Assembly: GCA_017517845.1 (NCBI GenBank)
Contig: JAFWXW010000018.1
Coordinates: 21,512 to 85,511, forward strand
Source: Paludibacteraceae bacterium
Lineage (GTDB): Bacteria > Bacteroidota > Bacteroidia > Bacteroidales > Paludibacteraceae
Direction: 5' to 3'
DNA: 64,000 nt
Position numbers and translations under genes: made by a program. A model generated the notes under the pieces. The model was not told where the DNA came from, made no database searches, and saw nothing but the letters and a program-made list of their open reading frames with translations. How positions within the stretch are numbered: the first letter of the stretch is position 1; every line of letters starts with the position of its first letter. This document shows, in pieces, positions 26,766 to 34,936 of this stretch.

Positions 26766-27434
26766 CTATTTAGTTGCTAACAACATTGTATCTCCCGCCC
26801 CTACATAATATAGTACAGGCAAAAGTTCCTCAGGAATTTTATCGGTAACTATACAACAGTTTGTTTCCCTTGGAAGTTTATGCAATTCAACTATATCTTC
26901 TTTTGTAATAGGAGTCTTCTTAAAAATATAGTTTTGATACGTTCTTTTCTCAGTGGCATAATCATAAGAATCAAAACATGGATAACGTTCCCACAATTGT
27001 CCTATATGAATATCTGAATAAGGTGATGTTTCTCTAAAACTTTTAGGAACATAACACCCACTTCCATCTCTAAAATAATAATCATTGTTCTCCAACTCAC
27101 AATGCACTTGTATATCATATAAACTCCTAAACCTATGTCCCAATATAGTAACAGGTTCTCTCGTAGAAAGTATTTTTATGTCGTACGAGGCTACTTTATA
27201 ATCTTTCATTCTCTCAATAAACTTTTCTTTATCCCATCCATTAAACAATCCTTCAGATTCTTCTTCTAGCAATTTTACTAATGCCTCGAAACCATATTCC
27301 CTAAAATAATCTCTATAACACTTATTATATATTACTATATCTATCATGTCACGCCACGATACCTTTTTCTCATTATATATCTCTAATAATGAACTATAAG
27401 TGTAAGAACCACTTAACTTCTTAATACTTCTCAT
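26766..27434 (-). CDS. hypothetical cytoplasmic protein
   Basis: This 222-residue protein has no signal peptide or membrane helix and a mixed charged composition. The N-terminal half is predicted mostly helical (SLLEIYNEKKVSWRDMIDIV), and the C-terminal half contains aromatic-rich stretches (YYFRDGSGCYVPKSF, ERYPCFDSYDY). I do not recognise a family. It lies between a small lipoprotein and the TPR genes on the same strand; the 90-base gap behind it and 33-base gap before it allow co-transcription with the TPR gene. Confidence 0.55.
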   Translation of the reverse strand: MRSIKKLSGSYTYSSLLEIYNEKKVSWRDMIDIVIYNKCYRDYFREYGFEALVKLLEEESEGLFNGWDKEKFIERMKDYKVASYDIKILSTREPVTILGHRFRSLYDIQVHCELENNDYYFRDGSGCYVPKSFRETSPYSDIHIGQLWERYPCFDSYDYATEKRTYQNYIFKKTPITKEDIVELHKLPRETNCCIVTDKIPEELLPVLYYVGAGDTMLLATK

Positions 27435-27467
27435 AAAATGTCTGTATTTTAGTAAAGTTTTATACTG

Positions 27468-28406
27468 TTACTTCGTATTTTTCATTATTTCTTCATAATA
27501 AGATGTCTTTTTTATCTCATTATATAATTCACTACTAAAGGTGTTTTTAAATAATTCTAAATCAGCTCTTGCCAAATCATATTTTTCTTCAGTAACGTAC
27601 AATATCATACGAGATAGTAGCCATATGCTATTCTCACTATCTTGACCTATTAAATCCGATAAATAACTTATTGTATATTCAAACTCATTCTTACTAAGCA
27701 TTGATAAATATTCTACATTAAATGTGCCTGTTATGGACATGAATTTAATATAATCATTTATTGCAGATTTTATATCTCCCAATTTTCTATAAGTTTCTGC
27801 ACGATATTGGTATGCCTCTGAATTATTAGGTAGATTTTCTATTACAAAATTAAAAGATCTTAAAGCAGCTTCATAATCACCTAGCTTATCTTTACATCTA
27901 GCATAGAAAAGTACGTTCTCATATTTTGGTTCAAGATTAATGATCTTTTTTGCATCTTTAGCTGCTAAATCATATTTTTCTTTTTTTAAATATAATTCTA
28001 CACGCTCCTTGTAAGGTTCTATAAGGGTAGAGTCCAATTTTATAGAATTACTAAAACTTTTTATTGCCTTGTCATAATCTTTTGTAAATAGGTATGTCAT
28101 ACCTCTCAAATAAAACACACCAGCTTTAGAAATTCTACTATCATCTTTTGTATATTTTATTGCTCTATCAATGTACTTTATGGCACCTTTATAATCCTCT
28201 TTCCTAGACAAATACATACTCTTCAATAAATACACATCTGGATTTTTCGTAGCGTTATTAATTTCAGCATCGCACCACCTTGATACATACTCTGGATTAG
28301 TATTCAGAGAATCGTTTAGTGCTAAAATTTCTTCTTCGCTGTAATTTTTTGCGAATACTGTCATTACAGACATACTCGCCAATAAAATAAATAATAATTG
28401 TTTCAT
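27468..28406 (-). CDS. secreted/periplasmic TPR-repeat protein
   Basis: This 312-residue protein has a cleavable signal peptide (MKQLLFILLASMSVMTVFA) and about five tetratricopeptide repeats, e.g. SRKEDYKGAIKYIDRAIKY, FTKDYDKAIKSFSNSIKLD, GDYEAALRSFNFVIENLP and KLGDIKSAINDYIKFM. TPRs mediate protein-protein contact; no enzyme domain is seen. It has a tandem paralogue upstream (28512-29478) whose signal-peptide DNA is almost identical over about 85 bases. Confidence 0.8.
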   Translation of the reverse strand: MKQLLFILLASMSVMTVFAKNYSEEEILALNDSLNTNPEYVSRWCDAEINNATKNPDVYLLKSMYLSRKEDYKGAIKYIDRAIKYTKDDSRISKAGVFYLRGMTYLFTKDYDKAIKSFSNSIKLDSTLIEPYKERVELYLKKEKYDLAAKDAKKIINLEPKYENVLFYARCKDKLGDYEAALRSFNFVIENLPNNSEAYQYRAETYRKLGDIKSAINDYIKFMSITGTFNVEYLSMLSKNEFEYTISYLSDLIGQDSENSIWLLSRMILYVTEEKYDLARADLELFKNTFSSELYNEIKKTSYYEEIMKNTK

Positions 28407-28511
28407 GGTAAGTCAAAATTTACATTGAATAATAGAGTTTTTATCTTATCATAATCTTTTCAAATGTTTTATCAGAATATTTTGCCCCTTTGCATTTTTT
28501 ATCTTTCTAGT

Positions 28512-29478
28512 TTATTTTAGATTTTGGCTAACTACGTATTCATAAAACTGATAAGCACAATCTGTAAGTAGAAAATTTTGATAAGTATTCTCACCAAATG
28601 ATGTCTTCATTAACTCCAAATCTGAAAAAGCTAATTCATATTGAGCATTGTAAATATACATACAAGCACGAGCCATTAGCCAAATAGCTCTTTTACTATC
28701 ATTTACTACATAATCAGATAATAAACTAATAGTAAATTCATATTCATCCCGAGCTATTTCTACTAAATATGACGAATCAAAGCTACTAGAAAGTGAAATG
28801 TATTTTAAATATTCTTTAATTGAAGATTGCATTTCATTTAACTCTTTATATATTTCTGAGCTTAATAGATATACATCTGCAATATCTGGTCTTTCACTCT
28901 TTATCAGTTCAATAACCTCACGTGATTTATCTAAATTTCCTAACTCTAAGTTACACTTTGCTTGTAAAGATAAATTTTCATAACTAGGTTCTAAGGTTAC
29001 TATCTTAATAATATCCTTCTCTGCCAAATCATATTGCTCATTCTTGAAATATAATTCGATACGTTTTTTTATAAGAATCAATAAAATTGGGATCATACTT
29101 TATTGATTTTGAAAAACTTGATAATGCATTTTTGTAATCCCAACCTTCTAAATAAATAAGTCCTCTTGTATAATACACAGAAGCCTTAGAAAGCCTACTC
29201 TTTTTTGTTATATATCTTAAAGCTTTTTCATTATATTTTATTGCAAGTTCATAATTAGGTTTATCCAATTTATTAAAGGCATAATACATTCCTTTTAATA
29301 GATACACATCTGGATCTTTTATCCCTTTACTTATTTCTTCATCACACCAATGTAACACATAATCTGGATTAGTTATAAGAGAATAGTTAAGTGCTAAAAT
29401 TTCCTCTTCGCTGTAATCTTGTGCGAATACTGTCATTACAGACATACTCGCCAATAAAATAAATAATAATTGTTTCAT
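28512..29478 (-). pseudogene. frameshifted tandem paralogue of the secreted TPR protein
   Basis: The first part (29478 to about 29064) encodes the same signal peptide and first TPRs as its neighbour, up to FSKSIKYDPNFIDSYKK. A T7 run on the plus strand (29064-29070; A7 on the coding strand) then breaks the frame. One A fewer restores RIELYFKNEQYDLAEKD and reads on to the stop at 28512, matching ELYLKKEKYDLAAKD of the intact copy. The restored protein would be about 320 residues. It is either a pseudogene, a slippage-dependent gene or a base-calling error. Nothing else in it is damaged, which argues for a recent or artefactual break. Confidence 0.8.
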
Positions 29479-29495
29479 GGTGATATGATAATTTT

Positions 29496-29945
29496 TTACT
29501 CATTTTGTACTAAACGTACAGAATAACCAACATTATAAAATGAAGTAAACATAAGAACTGTTTCTGAACCAAATCCTAAGCAATGTGCCTCTTGTGAATT
29601 TTCACGTTTAGAGGACCAATAAGAACCTGCTAAACCAACACTATTAACTTTTCCATGAATATCTCGGGCTCCAGAAGCTGGAAGTTTTATAAAATTACCA
29701 TTAGGTCCAACTACTTTATAGGCAGTCCCTAACCAAACCCAATCACACATGCCATATAATTCTCCCCATTGGTCATAAGTAGGTAGTGAATTACTATAAT
29801 TTGCTAAGGCCTCATTAAATGTGTAAAAACCTGGTTCATTATGTGTTTTCCATTTAGTACCACTAGGCAATCCTAAATCTACATACTGAGCGCACATAAT
29901 TAACACAAAAAATTGCATAATAAAGAAAGAAAAAAAACGTTTCAT
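29496..29945 (-). CDS. secreted protein with a Fibrobacter-major-paralogue (FISUMP)-like domain
   Basis: This 149-residue protein has an N-terminal signal peptide (FSFFIMQFFVLIMCAQ) and a compact domain that opens with YVDLGLPSGTKWKTHN and ends with GSYWSSKREN...GYSVRLVQ. That opening and the W-S-S / SVRLV close are typical of FISUMP-type domains found in many secreted proteins of Bacteroidetes and Fibrobacter. Function of the domain is unknown; it may bind carbohydrate or act as a lectin-like fold. Confidence 0.7.
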   Translation of the reverse strand: MKRFFSFFIMQFFVLIMCAQYVDLGLPSGTKWKTHNEPGFYTFNEALANYSNSLPTYDQWGELYGMCDWVWLGTAYKVVGPNGNFIKLPASGARDIHGKVNSVGLAGSYWSSKRENSQEAHCLGFGSETVLMFTSFYNVGYSVRLVQNE

Positions 29946-29984
29946 ATTCTATTTATAATTAATTTAGTTTATATTATTTGATAA

Positions 29985-30596
29985 TTAATATACTCTCTTT
30001 TTAATGTGTGAATGACGGCTTCCATATTTTCCACATTTTTCACACCAAACATCTGGACTATCACCAACATATTGAGGTGCATATTCTATCACTTCAATGT
30101 AATCATTAGATCTATCACGAGAAGAAGAGGAAGAATGTGAAGATGATGAAGATGAACTTCCGTTAGGATAAACTTTTGTGCCATTTGGTGTAGAAACAAT
30201 AGTTCCAGCACTATTGCTTTGAGAAACAGAACCATTAGAACTAAAACCATAACTATTGCCATTTCCATCCGTAAATGCAATTGTAATCACTTCTCCTTTA
30301 CCTTGACATACTGCACAATGATTCTGTCCAGTTCCTAGGCATAGATTACATGGATACCACATTCCACCATATGCTGCTCCGAATATTCCCCCTTGTCCAA
30401 AACAAGCTGCACATCTACTACTACCATAGCATAGTCGACATGGTATAACTGTTTTCATCATAATTCGTCCATCGTCTAATGTTGTATACTCAATATGACC
30501 ACCTCCAGGTAAATCTTGATGTGTTGCATTATTATTAGCACTCACATATATGACTAATAGACATGATAACATAAAAATTATTAATGCTCGTTTCAT
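29985..30596 (-). CDS. exported cysteine-rich protein with DnaJ-type zinc-finger-like modules
   Basis: This 203-residue protein has a signal peptide (LIIFMLSCLLVIYVSANNN). Residues about 56-106 carry four CxxC pairs in the spacing of a DnaJ central domain: CRLCYG, CAACFGQGG, CNLCLGTG, CAVCQGKG. A Ser-rich linker follows, and the C-terminus has another CEKCGKYG-SRHSH cluster. There is no J-domain. It starts 9 bases after tatC, so it is probably in the same transcript as the peptide-maturation genes. A role in handling or redox-protecting the exported Cys-rich peptides is a guess from context. Confidence 0.65.
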   Translation of the reverse strand: MKRALIIFMLSCLLVIYVSANNNATHQDLPGGGHIEYTTLDDGRIMMKTVIPCRLCYGSSRCAACFGQGGIFGAAYGGMWYPCNLCLGTGQNHCAVCQGKGEVITIAFTDGNGNSYGFSSNGSVSQSNSAGTIVSTPNGTKVYPNGSSSSSSSHSSSSSRDRSNDYIEVIEYAPQYVGDSPDVWCEKCGKYGSRHSHIKKRVY

Positions 30597-30605
30597 AATA
30601 ACAGC

Positions 30606-31412
30606 TTATTTAATGTTATTTCTTTTAATGGAATTAGAGACAATTATTATACTTAACTCATAAAGTAAGTATAATGGTACTGTTACCAATAATAATGTAA
30701 AAATGTCTGCTGTAGGAGTAATAATTGCAGCTAGGATACATAAAACTACAATTGCATGTTTCCTATACTGAACAAGCATAGGCTTATCTATCAAGCCTAA
30801 CTTGGCTAAAAAGTATGCAAGAATTGGTATTTCAAATAGAATCCCAAGAAGCAATGATAAGACTAATAACGTTGAAATATAAGAATCTAGCGAAATTTGA
30901 TTTACTACTATCTCTTGCACCTGATATGTACTTAAAAAATGAAATGCAAAAGGGAAAATAATATAGTAATTCAGCAACACTCTTAGTGCAAACAATAATG
31001 TCCCGCAAAATATTAACATTATGGAATATTTTTTTTCTTGTTGATATAAAGCAGGAGCAATAAAACCATATAGTTGAATTATCAAATACGGGAACGCCAC
31101 CAAAACACCCATTATTACAGAAACTTTTAAGTGTGTTGTAAATTGCGATGCAAGTTCTGTATTTATAAATTCAACAGAAAAATCACCGATACAAAGCGAT
31201 GTCCAATTAGTTTTTTCTGCTAAATAACATAGGCCTTTAAATAATACAAAATCTGACTTAGAAGGCGCAAATACTACATCAAATAATATCTCTTTAAAAC
31301 AGAATGCTATAACTGAACAAACCAACCAAACTGCTAAACATCGAAAAATAACATTTCTTAGAACTTCGAGGTGTTCCCAGAATGTCATATTTTCATTATT
31401 TTTGCTCGTCAT
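30606..31412 (-). CDS. tatC: TatC, twin-arginine translocase receptor subunit
   Basis: This 268-residue six-helix membrane protein recognises twin-arginine signal peptides. Family features: [16 protein letters not shown] at the N-terminus, [41 protein letters not shown], and the late [24 protein letters not shown]. It overlaps tatA by 17 bases. Its position downstream of two precursor peptides with Tat signals and their maturation genes suggests that the translocase mainly serves them, though it may also be the cell's only Tat system. Confidence 0.93.
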   Translation of the reverse strand: MTSKNNENMTFWEHLEVLRNVIFRCLAVWLVCSVIAFCFKEILFDVVFAPSKSDFVLFKGLCYLAEKTNWTSLCIGDFSVEFINTELASQFTTHLKVSVIMGVLVAFPYLIIQLYGFIAPALYQQEKKYSIMLIFCGTLLFALRVLLNYYIIFPFAFHFLSTYQVQEIVVNQISLDSYISTLLVLSLLLGILFEIPILAYFLAKLGLIDKPMLVQYRKHAIVVLCILAAIITPTADIFTLLLVTVPLYLLYELSIIIVSNSIKRNNIK

Positions 31413-31590
31413 CTTTTTGCTCTGTCTTATTGTTTACGTCATTCTCCATTTCACTCATTCCTTGCTTGAACGATTTTACACCCTTACCTAATCCTTTCAT
31501 TAGTTCAGGAATTTTCTTACCTCCAAATAATAGTAATACTATTAAGATTATAAAGATAATTTCAGGAGCTCCAATCATAAGTAGTACCAT
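31396..31590 (-). CDS. tatA: TatA/E-family translocase pore subunit
   Basis: This 64-residue protein has one N-terminal hydrophobic helix ([19 protein letters not shown]), the [20 protein letters not shown] amphipathic helix typical of TatA, and an acidic tail. A second in-frame ATG at 31578 (MIGAPE) would give the more usual start. It follows the small accessory gene by 6 bases and overlaps tatC, so all three are coupled. No separate TatB is seen, as is usual where TatA does both jobs. Confidence 0.9.
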   Translation of the reverse strand: MVLLMIGAPEIIFIILIVLLLFGGKKIPELMKGLGKGVKSFKQGMSEMENDVNNKTEQKDDEQK

Positions 31591-31596
31591 AAGTTG

Positions 31597-31890
31597 TTAT
31601 TTATTGCAGTTACACTCGTTATTACAAATTAAATAAATATCGCAAGTATCAAAGTTTATTTCCCAATTCCCATCTTCGCAAGATTCCCATTGGTATTTTT
31701 CAAACATTTCATCCCACCAAATTTGAAATTTCGCACTAGTTTCACTCATATCTGTTACCAATTTTTCATACAAAGCAGTATTATCAGCAGTTAAAATCTT
31801 GGCCAATTCTGCTAATCCATTACGACGTTCAAATAAGGTTTGAATTGCATCTTTTTCTTCTATTGTTACTTTTCCTACTATTTTTTTCAT
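31597..31890 (-). CDS. small accessory protein of the CXXX-repeat peptide system
   Basis: This protein of about 97 residues starts at ATG 31890 (MKKIVGKVTIEEKDA); a strong Shine-Dalgarno AAGGAGG lies just before that ATG, overlapping the end of the upstream gene, and decides against the in-frame ATG 24 bases earlier. The protein is mainly helical (AIQTLFERRNGLAELAKIL, then TDMSETSAKFQIWWDEM) and ends with a Cys cluster (CDIYLICNNECNCNK). The size, position and Cys tail match what is annotated elsewhere as CXXX repeat peptide modification system protein. Its biochemical role is not known. Confidence 0.7.
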   Translation of the reverse strand: MKKIVGKVTIEEKDAIQTLFERRNGLAELAKILTADNTALYEKLVTDMSETSAKFQIWWDEMFEKYQWESCEDGNWEINFDTCDIYLICNNECNCNK

Positions 31891-31891
31891 A

Positions 31892-32845
31892 TTAAAATTC
31901 CTCCTTAACATCAAAAGGGTCTAAATAATTTATTTCTTTTATTTCATTCTCTAAGACGAAACCTGTATCTTTCAATTTATTGCTCAAATCTCTAGAAGCA
32001 TTTCTCTCAATATGCGCCATAACACATTGCTGACGTGATGGTGTATTATTATCCCATGTCAATTTTTGATTCAACCAGATGCAACGATTACAGTGATATG
32101 CATCGCAGATCCTACAAAGTGGAGCACGTTCTAATTCCAAAAGTTGTTTATTTGGAATATTAATACCCACTTCTAAATCACCTACACTTCGAGAAGCATC
32201 CTTAGTTTTATGATTCATTCTGGTTGAAACACCCATTTGTTCATCATAATAAAAGGCTGGGCATAAATAGAATTTTCCATTAGGAGCTAATGTAATGTTT
32301 TCTACACCTGCATCACAATTGTGCATTTCATTCAGTCTCAACCTATCAGTCAAAATATTTATCTCTGGTGAATTTCCACCTTTGTAAATATTAAGTAAAA
32401 CAGAATTTAGCATTTCCAATGCAGTTCTATAATCTTCTATAAGTTCATCTTTAAAATTCTCTATATCTGTAATACTAATATTTAAACGAGTAACTTTTGG
32501 CAATAAAAGAGCAATATCATATTGTTTTGCAAGAAAATCAGCAATAGCCAAACGTAAAACAACATTTTTTCTCTCTACATTCGTTGGTACAGAATCATAA
32601 ACTAACACGTCTTTACCTATTTTTATATGATCTATTGTTTCAATTAAATCATTATATTCTTTAGGTAGTTCATATTCTGGATATACAAACTGAATCATTA
32701 GATTTTCTTTCATGCTAAATAATATAGCCTCACGAAGCACTTCTAAAGGAATCAATCTCTTCTCTTTAAGTGGATTATCAGCATGACAATAAGAGACACT
32801 AGTGTCATCTAACAAGATAACTATATATTGATAATATTTTTTCAT
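31892..32845 (-). CDS. SPASM-type partner of the peptide maturase (CXXX repeat peptide maturase-like)
   Basis: This protein of about 317 residues starts at ATG 32845 (MKKYYQYIVILLDD), 2 bases after the radical SAM gene. There is no CxxxCxxC radical SAM motif. The C-terminal part (about residues 177-274) has a SPASM-like Cys arrangement: NCDAGVENITLAPNGKFYLCPAFYY, then APLCRICDAYHCNRCIWLN and SRQQC. The SPASM domain normally holds two extra iron-sulfur clusters in peptide maturases. I infer that it works with the neighbouring radical SAM enzyme on the Cys-rich peptides, as a substrate-binding or electron-transfer subunit. Confidence 0.75.
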   Translation of the reverse strand: MKKYYQYIVILLDDTSVSYCHADNPLKEKRLIPLEVLREAILFSMKENLMIQFVYPEYELPKEYNDLIETIDHIKIGKDVLVYDSVPTNVERKNVVLRLAIADFLAKQYDIALLLPKVTRLNISITDIENFKDELIEDYRTALEMLNSVLLNIYKGGNSPEINILTDRLRLNEMHNCDAGVENITLAPNGKFYLCPAFYYDEQMGVSTRMNHKTKDASRSVGDLEVGINIPNKQLLELERAPLCRICDAYHCNRCIWLNQKLTWDNNTPSRQQCVMAHIERNASRDLSNKLKDTGFVLENEIKEINYLDPFDVKEEF

Positions 32846-32847
32846 AA

Positions 32848-34077
32848 TTAGCAAATAATGTCGTTTGATTTAGGTTTCTGGTTTTCAAATTCTTCTCTCG
32901 TACCTTCTAATTCTAATTTTCTGTAGAGTTTATTCCAATAATAATTGTTGGCACGTACACGAGCCTTGTGCATTAAACAAATAGCTGTAGCACGTTCAAA
33001 CACCGTATGAGTCTTAGCTGCATCATAGTTTTCGCCTTGACACCAAGCGCAACCTTCTGCAACTTCACAATCTGCACATTCTGGCGTAGATTGCGTGCAA
33101 CGGTCTAAAGTTAAGAACGGACGTAGTTTATTATTATCAATGCCATCATGGATATTCCCTATAATCCATGCTTCTTTATCACGTAAAGAATATTGAGCAA
33201 AGCGTGTGCAAGGATAAAAATTTCCTTGCGCATCAATTGCAAGCATTTTGCCAGCTCCGCACCAGTTATGGTTTTGTAGTTTACAATCTAATGGTTTACC
33301 TAAATCCTCTGAAAAAAACGAACAAGAATTTTCAATATATAAATCTCTATCTATAATTGTATCGGCTAACATCATTAATTGTTCTTCAAACAACTTATCA
33401 TCACCCTCTTTCCAAACTTTCTCAAATACACAGTTAATATTCACCTGGTGAATTCCTAAATCGTAAAGATGTAAAACAGATTCACAGATATATGGTATAT
33501 CGGCAGATGATATTGTTACTTTAGTACCAACTCCTGGAAATTGAGATTGCCATAAAGGTATATTACGCACAACATCATCATACGATCCACGTTCAGGCCC
33601 AGATCCATCTCCTTTCCAAATCCTATTTAAATCATGTTTACGTTTAGTCCCATCTATAGTAATAGCTATACTCAAGTGACTTTTATTCTTTTTTATAAAT
33701 TTCTGAACCTTCTCACTATCATAATTTATTCCATTAGTAGAGAATGAGAAGCGATATGAATTAAACCAATGGTGATTTCGACTATACATTTCTTGCTTTA
33801 TGTAGTCACATACCTTATCTATCAAATCTATTTCTAGAAACGGTTCTCCACCAATAAAATCCCAAATAACTGATTCTGTATCAAAATTCTTTTCATTTTC
33901 TCTATCTAGGATATAGTCAATTGCAGCTTTTGCAACATCAAAGGACATCCTTTCCTTTTCATTCTTACCTACTAGATAACAATATTTACATGCTAACTGA
34001 CAATCTTTAGTAACAATGAAAGTTATATTTTTGGCAGAATTTTCTTGCCATGTAACTTTATTATTTTTAATTTTCAT
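32848..34077 (-). CDS. radical SAM/SPASM peptide maturase for the CXXX-repeat peptides
   Basis: This 409-residue radical SAM enzyme has CQLACKYC (Cys26, 30, 33) for the 4Fe-4S/SAM site, then WDFIGGEPFLEIDLID and FSTNGINYD, typical of peptide-modifying members. The C-terminal SPASM region (about 254-367) has WCGAGKMLAIDAQGNFYPC, CADCEVAEGCAWCQG and ICLMHK. Such enzymes install thioether or other radical-made bonds on ribosomal peptides. The two Cys-rich precursors lie directly upstream (105-base gap), which is why I assign them as substrates. The exact bond made is unknown. Confidence 0.85.
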   Translation of the reverse strand: MKIKNNKVTWQENSAKNITFIVTKDCQLACKYCYLVGKNEKERMSFDVAKAAIDYILDRENEKNFDTESVIWDFIGGEPFLEIDLIDKVCDYIKQEMYSRNHHWFNSYRFSFSTNGINYDSEKVQKFIKKNKSHLSIAITIDGTKRKHDLNRIWKGDGSGPERGSYDDVVRNIPLWQSQFPGVGTKVTISSADIPYICESVLHLYDLGIHQVNINCVFEKVWKEGDDKLFEEQLMMLADTIIDRDLYIENSCSFFSEDLGKPLDCKLQNHNWCGAGKMLAIDAQGNFYPCTRFAQYSLRDKEAWIIGNIHDGIDNNKLRPFLTLDRCTQSTPECADCEVAEGCAWCQGENYDAAKTHTVFERATAICLMHKARVRANNYYWNKLYRKLELEGTREEFENQKPKSNDIIC

Positions 34078-34182
34078 ACATATTATTGTTATAATATTAA
34101 TATAAAATAATTACTAGGTACTAATCATATTTAGAGACCCTTATATGTTAGTCCCTAGTAATTTCTTTTTACTGCTAGTATA

Positions 34183-34434
34183 TTAATATCTACTAGCAGA
34201 AGAGCAACCACTCATACAAGTTCTATAACAGGCAGCACTACAACTACTACATGTTCCTTTACAGGTATTAGAACAAGTCGCAGTACATGCATCTATAGTA
34301 CAAACTCCAGCGAAAGATACTGACGGTATGTTTGCAACGATTAATGTACCTAAAACAGGCAATGTTGCTTTTGCTGCTTTTTTGAAGAATTCGCGCCTTG
34401 TTTGAATTTCTTCATTTTTGTTTTTCCCGTTCAT
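34183..34434 (-). CDS. CXXX-repeat RiPP precursor with Tat signal (copy 2)
   Basis: This precursor of about 83 residues starts at ATG 34434 (MNGKNKNEEIQ); an upstream in-frame start lies inside the conserved leader and is not shared with the sister peptide. The Tat motif TRREFFKK is followed by a hydrophobic stretch and a likely AxA-type cut at SFA. The core has Cys residues at period four (CTATCSNTCKGTC, then CSAACYRTCMSGC), with one step of three (CSSC) in the middle. The leader is nearly the same as in the 34548-34841 peptide, so the two arose by duplication. Confidence 0.85.
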   Translation of the reverse strand: MNGKNKNEEIQTRREFFKKAAKATLPVLGTLIVANIPSVSFAGVCTIDACTATCSNTCKGTCSSCSAACYRTCMSGCSSASRY

Positions 34435-34451
34435 AATAAAAATATAATTAC

Positions 34452-34492
34452 AATTATCCCTACTCACTTTATAGGCTTTTCAGGGTACTCCT
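34452..34492 (-). promoter_or_regulatory. conserved leader element upstream of precursor copy 2
   Basis: On the minus strand it contains AGGAGTACCC, GAAAAGCCTATAAAGTGAG and TAGGGATAATT, about 20-60 bases before the ATG. The same block stands at the same distance before the sister precursor (34857-34896) with only a few changes, whereas the DNA further upstream does not match. It holds a direct repeat GAGTA and a possible CCC/GGG pairing. It may be a protein-binding site or a structured leader; no known riboswitch is recognised. Confidence 0.55.
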
Positions 34493-34547
34493 ATTATTGG
34501 TATTTATTCACTGTTTTTTCACTAATAATAATCTAGAAGAAATATTT

Positions 34548-34841
34548 TTAGTGATCAAACCTCACACTACCTTTACAGCCTCCTAAACAACTACCCTTGC
34601 AAACAGCTTTACAACCATTTTTACAACTAAATCTACAAGTCGTTTCGCATGATCTATCGCAACTATATTTACAACCTGTAAAACATCCCCCTGTACATGT
34701 TGAACAGCCCTGTGCTTCTACTTGTTGTAAAGGTAAACTTGATAAAACAACAGCACCTAAAACAGGCAATGTTGCTTTGGCTGCTTTTTTGAAGAATTCG
34801 CGTCTACTTTGAATTTCTTCAGGTTTACTTTTTTCGTTCAT
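34548..34841 (-). CDS. CXXX-repeat RiPP precursor with Tat signal (copy 1)
   Basis: This 97-residue precursor has a short polar start, the Tat motif SRREFFKK, a hydrophobic stretch (LPVLGAVVLSSLPL) and a likely cut after VEA. The core has twelve Cys: one initial CSTC pair and then eleven Cys in an unbroken period of four (CTGGCFTGCKYSC, CETTCRFSCKNGC, CKGSCLGGC). Such a regular ladder is the hallmark of the CXXX-repeat class of radical-SAM-modified peptides. Export by Tat fits a product that is modified and folded in the cytoplasm. Confidence 0.88.
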   Translation of the reverse strand: MNEKSKPEEIQSRREFFKKAAKATLPVLGAVVLSSLPLQQVEAQGCSTCTGGCFTGCKYSCDRSCETTCRFSCKNGCKAVCKGSCLGGCKGSVRFDH

Positions 34842-34856
34842 AATAAAAATTGTTGT

Positions 34857-34896
34857 AATTATCCCTACTCACTTAAAGGCTTTTCGGGTTACTCCT
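34857..34896 (-). promoter_or_regulatory. conserved leader element upstream of precursor copy 1
   Basis: This is the sister of the element at 34452-34492; on the minus strand it reads AGGAGTAACCC, GAAAAGCCTTTAAGTGAG and TAGGGATAATT, ending 15 bases before the precursor ATG. Conservation between the two copies points to a function in expression of both peptides. Confidence 0.55.
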
Positions 34897-34936
34897 GCGT
34901 TAGTGATGATTCTTTCTGAATTTATTATATATTATT

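Noticed and set aside
34452-34896. Leader elements considered as a known riboswitch
   Set aside because: I could not fit them to any riboswitch consensus I know, including preQ1, TPP, cobalamin and SAM classes.
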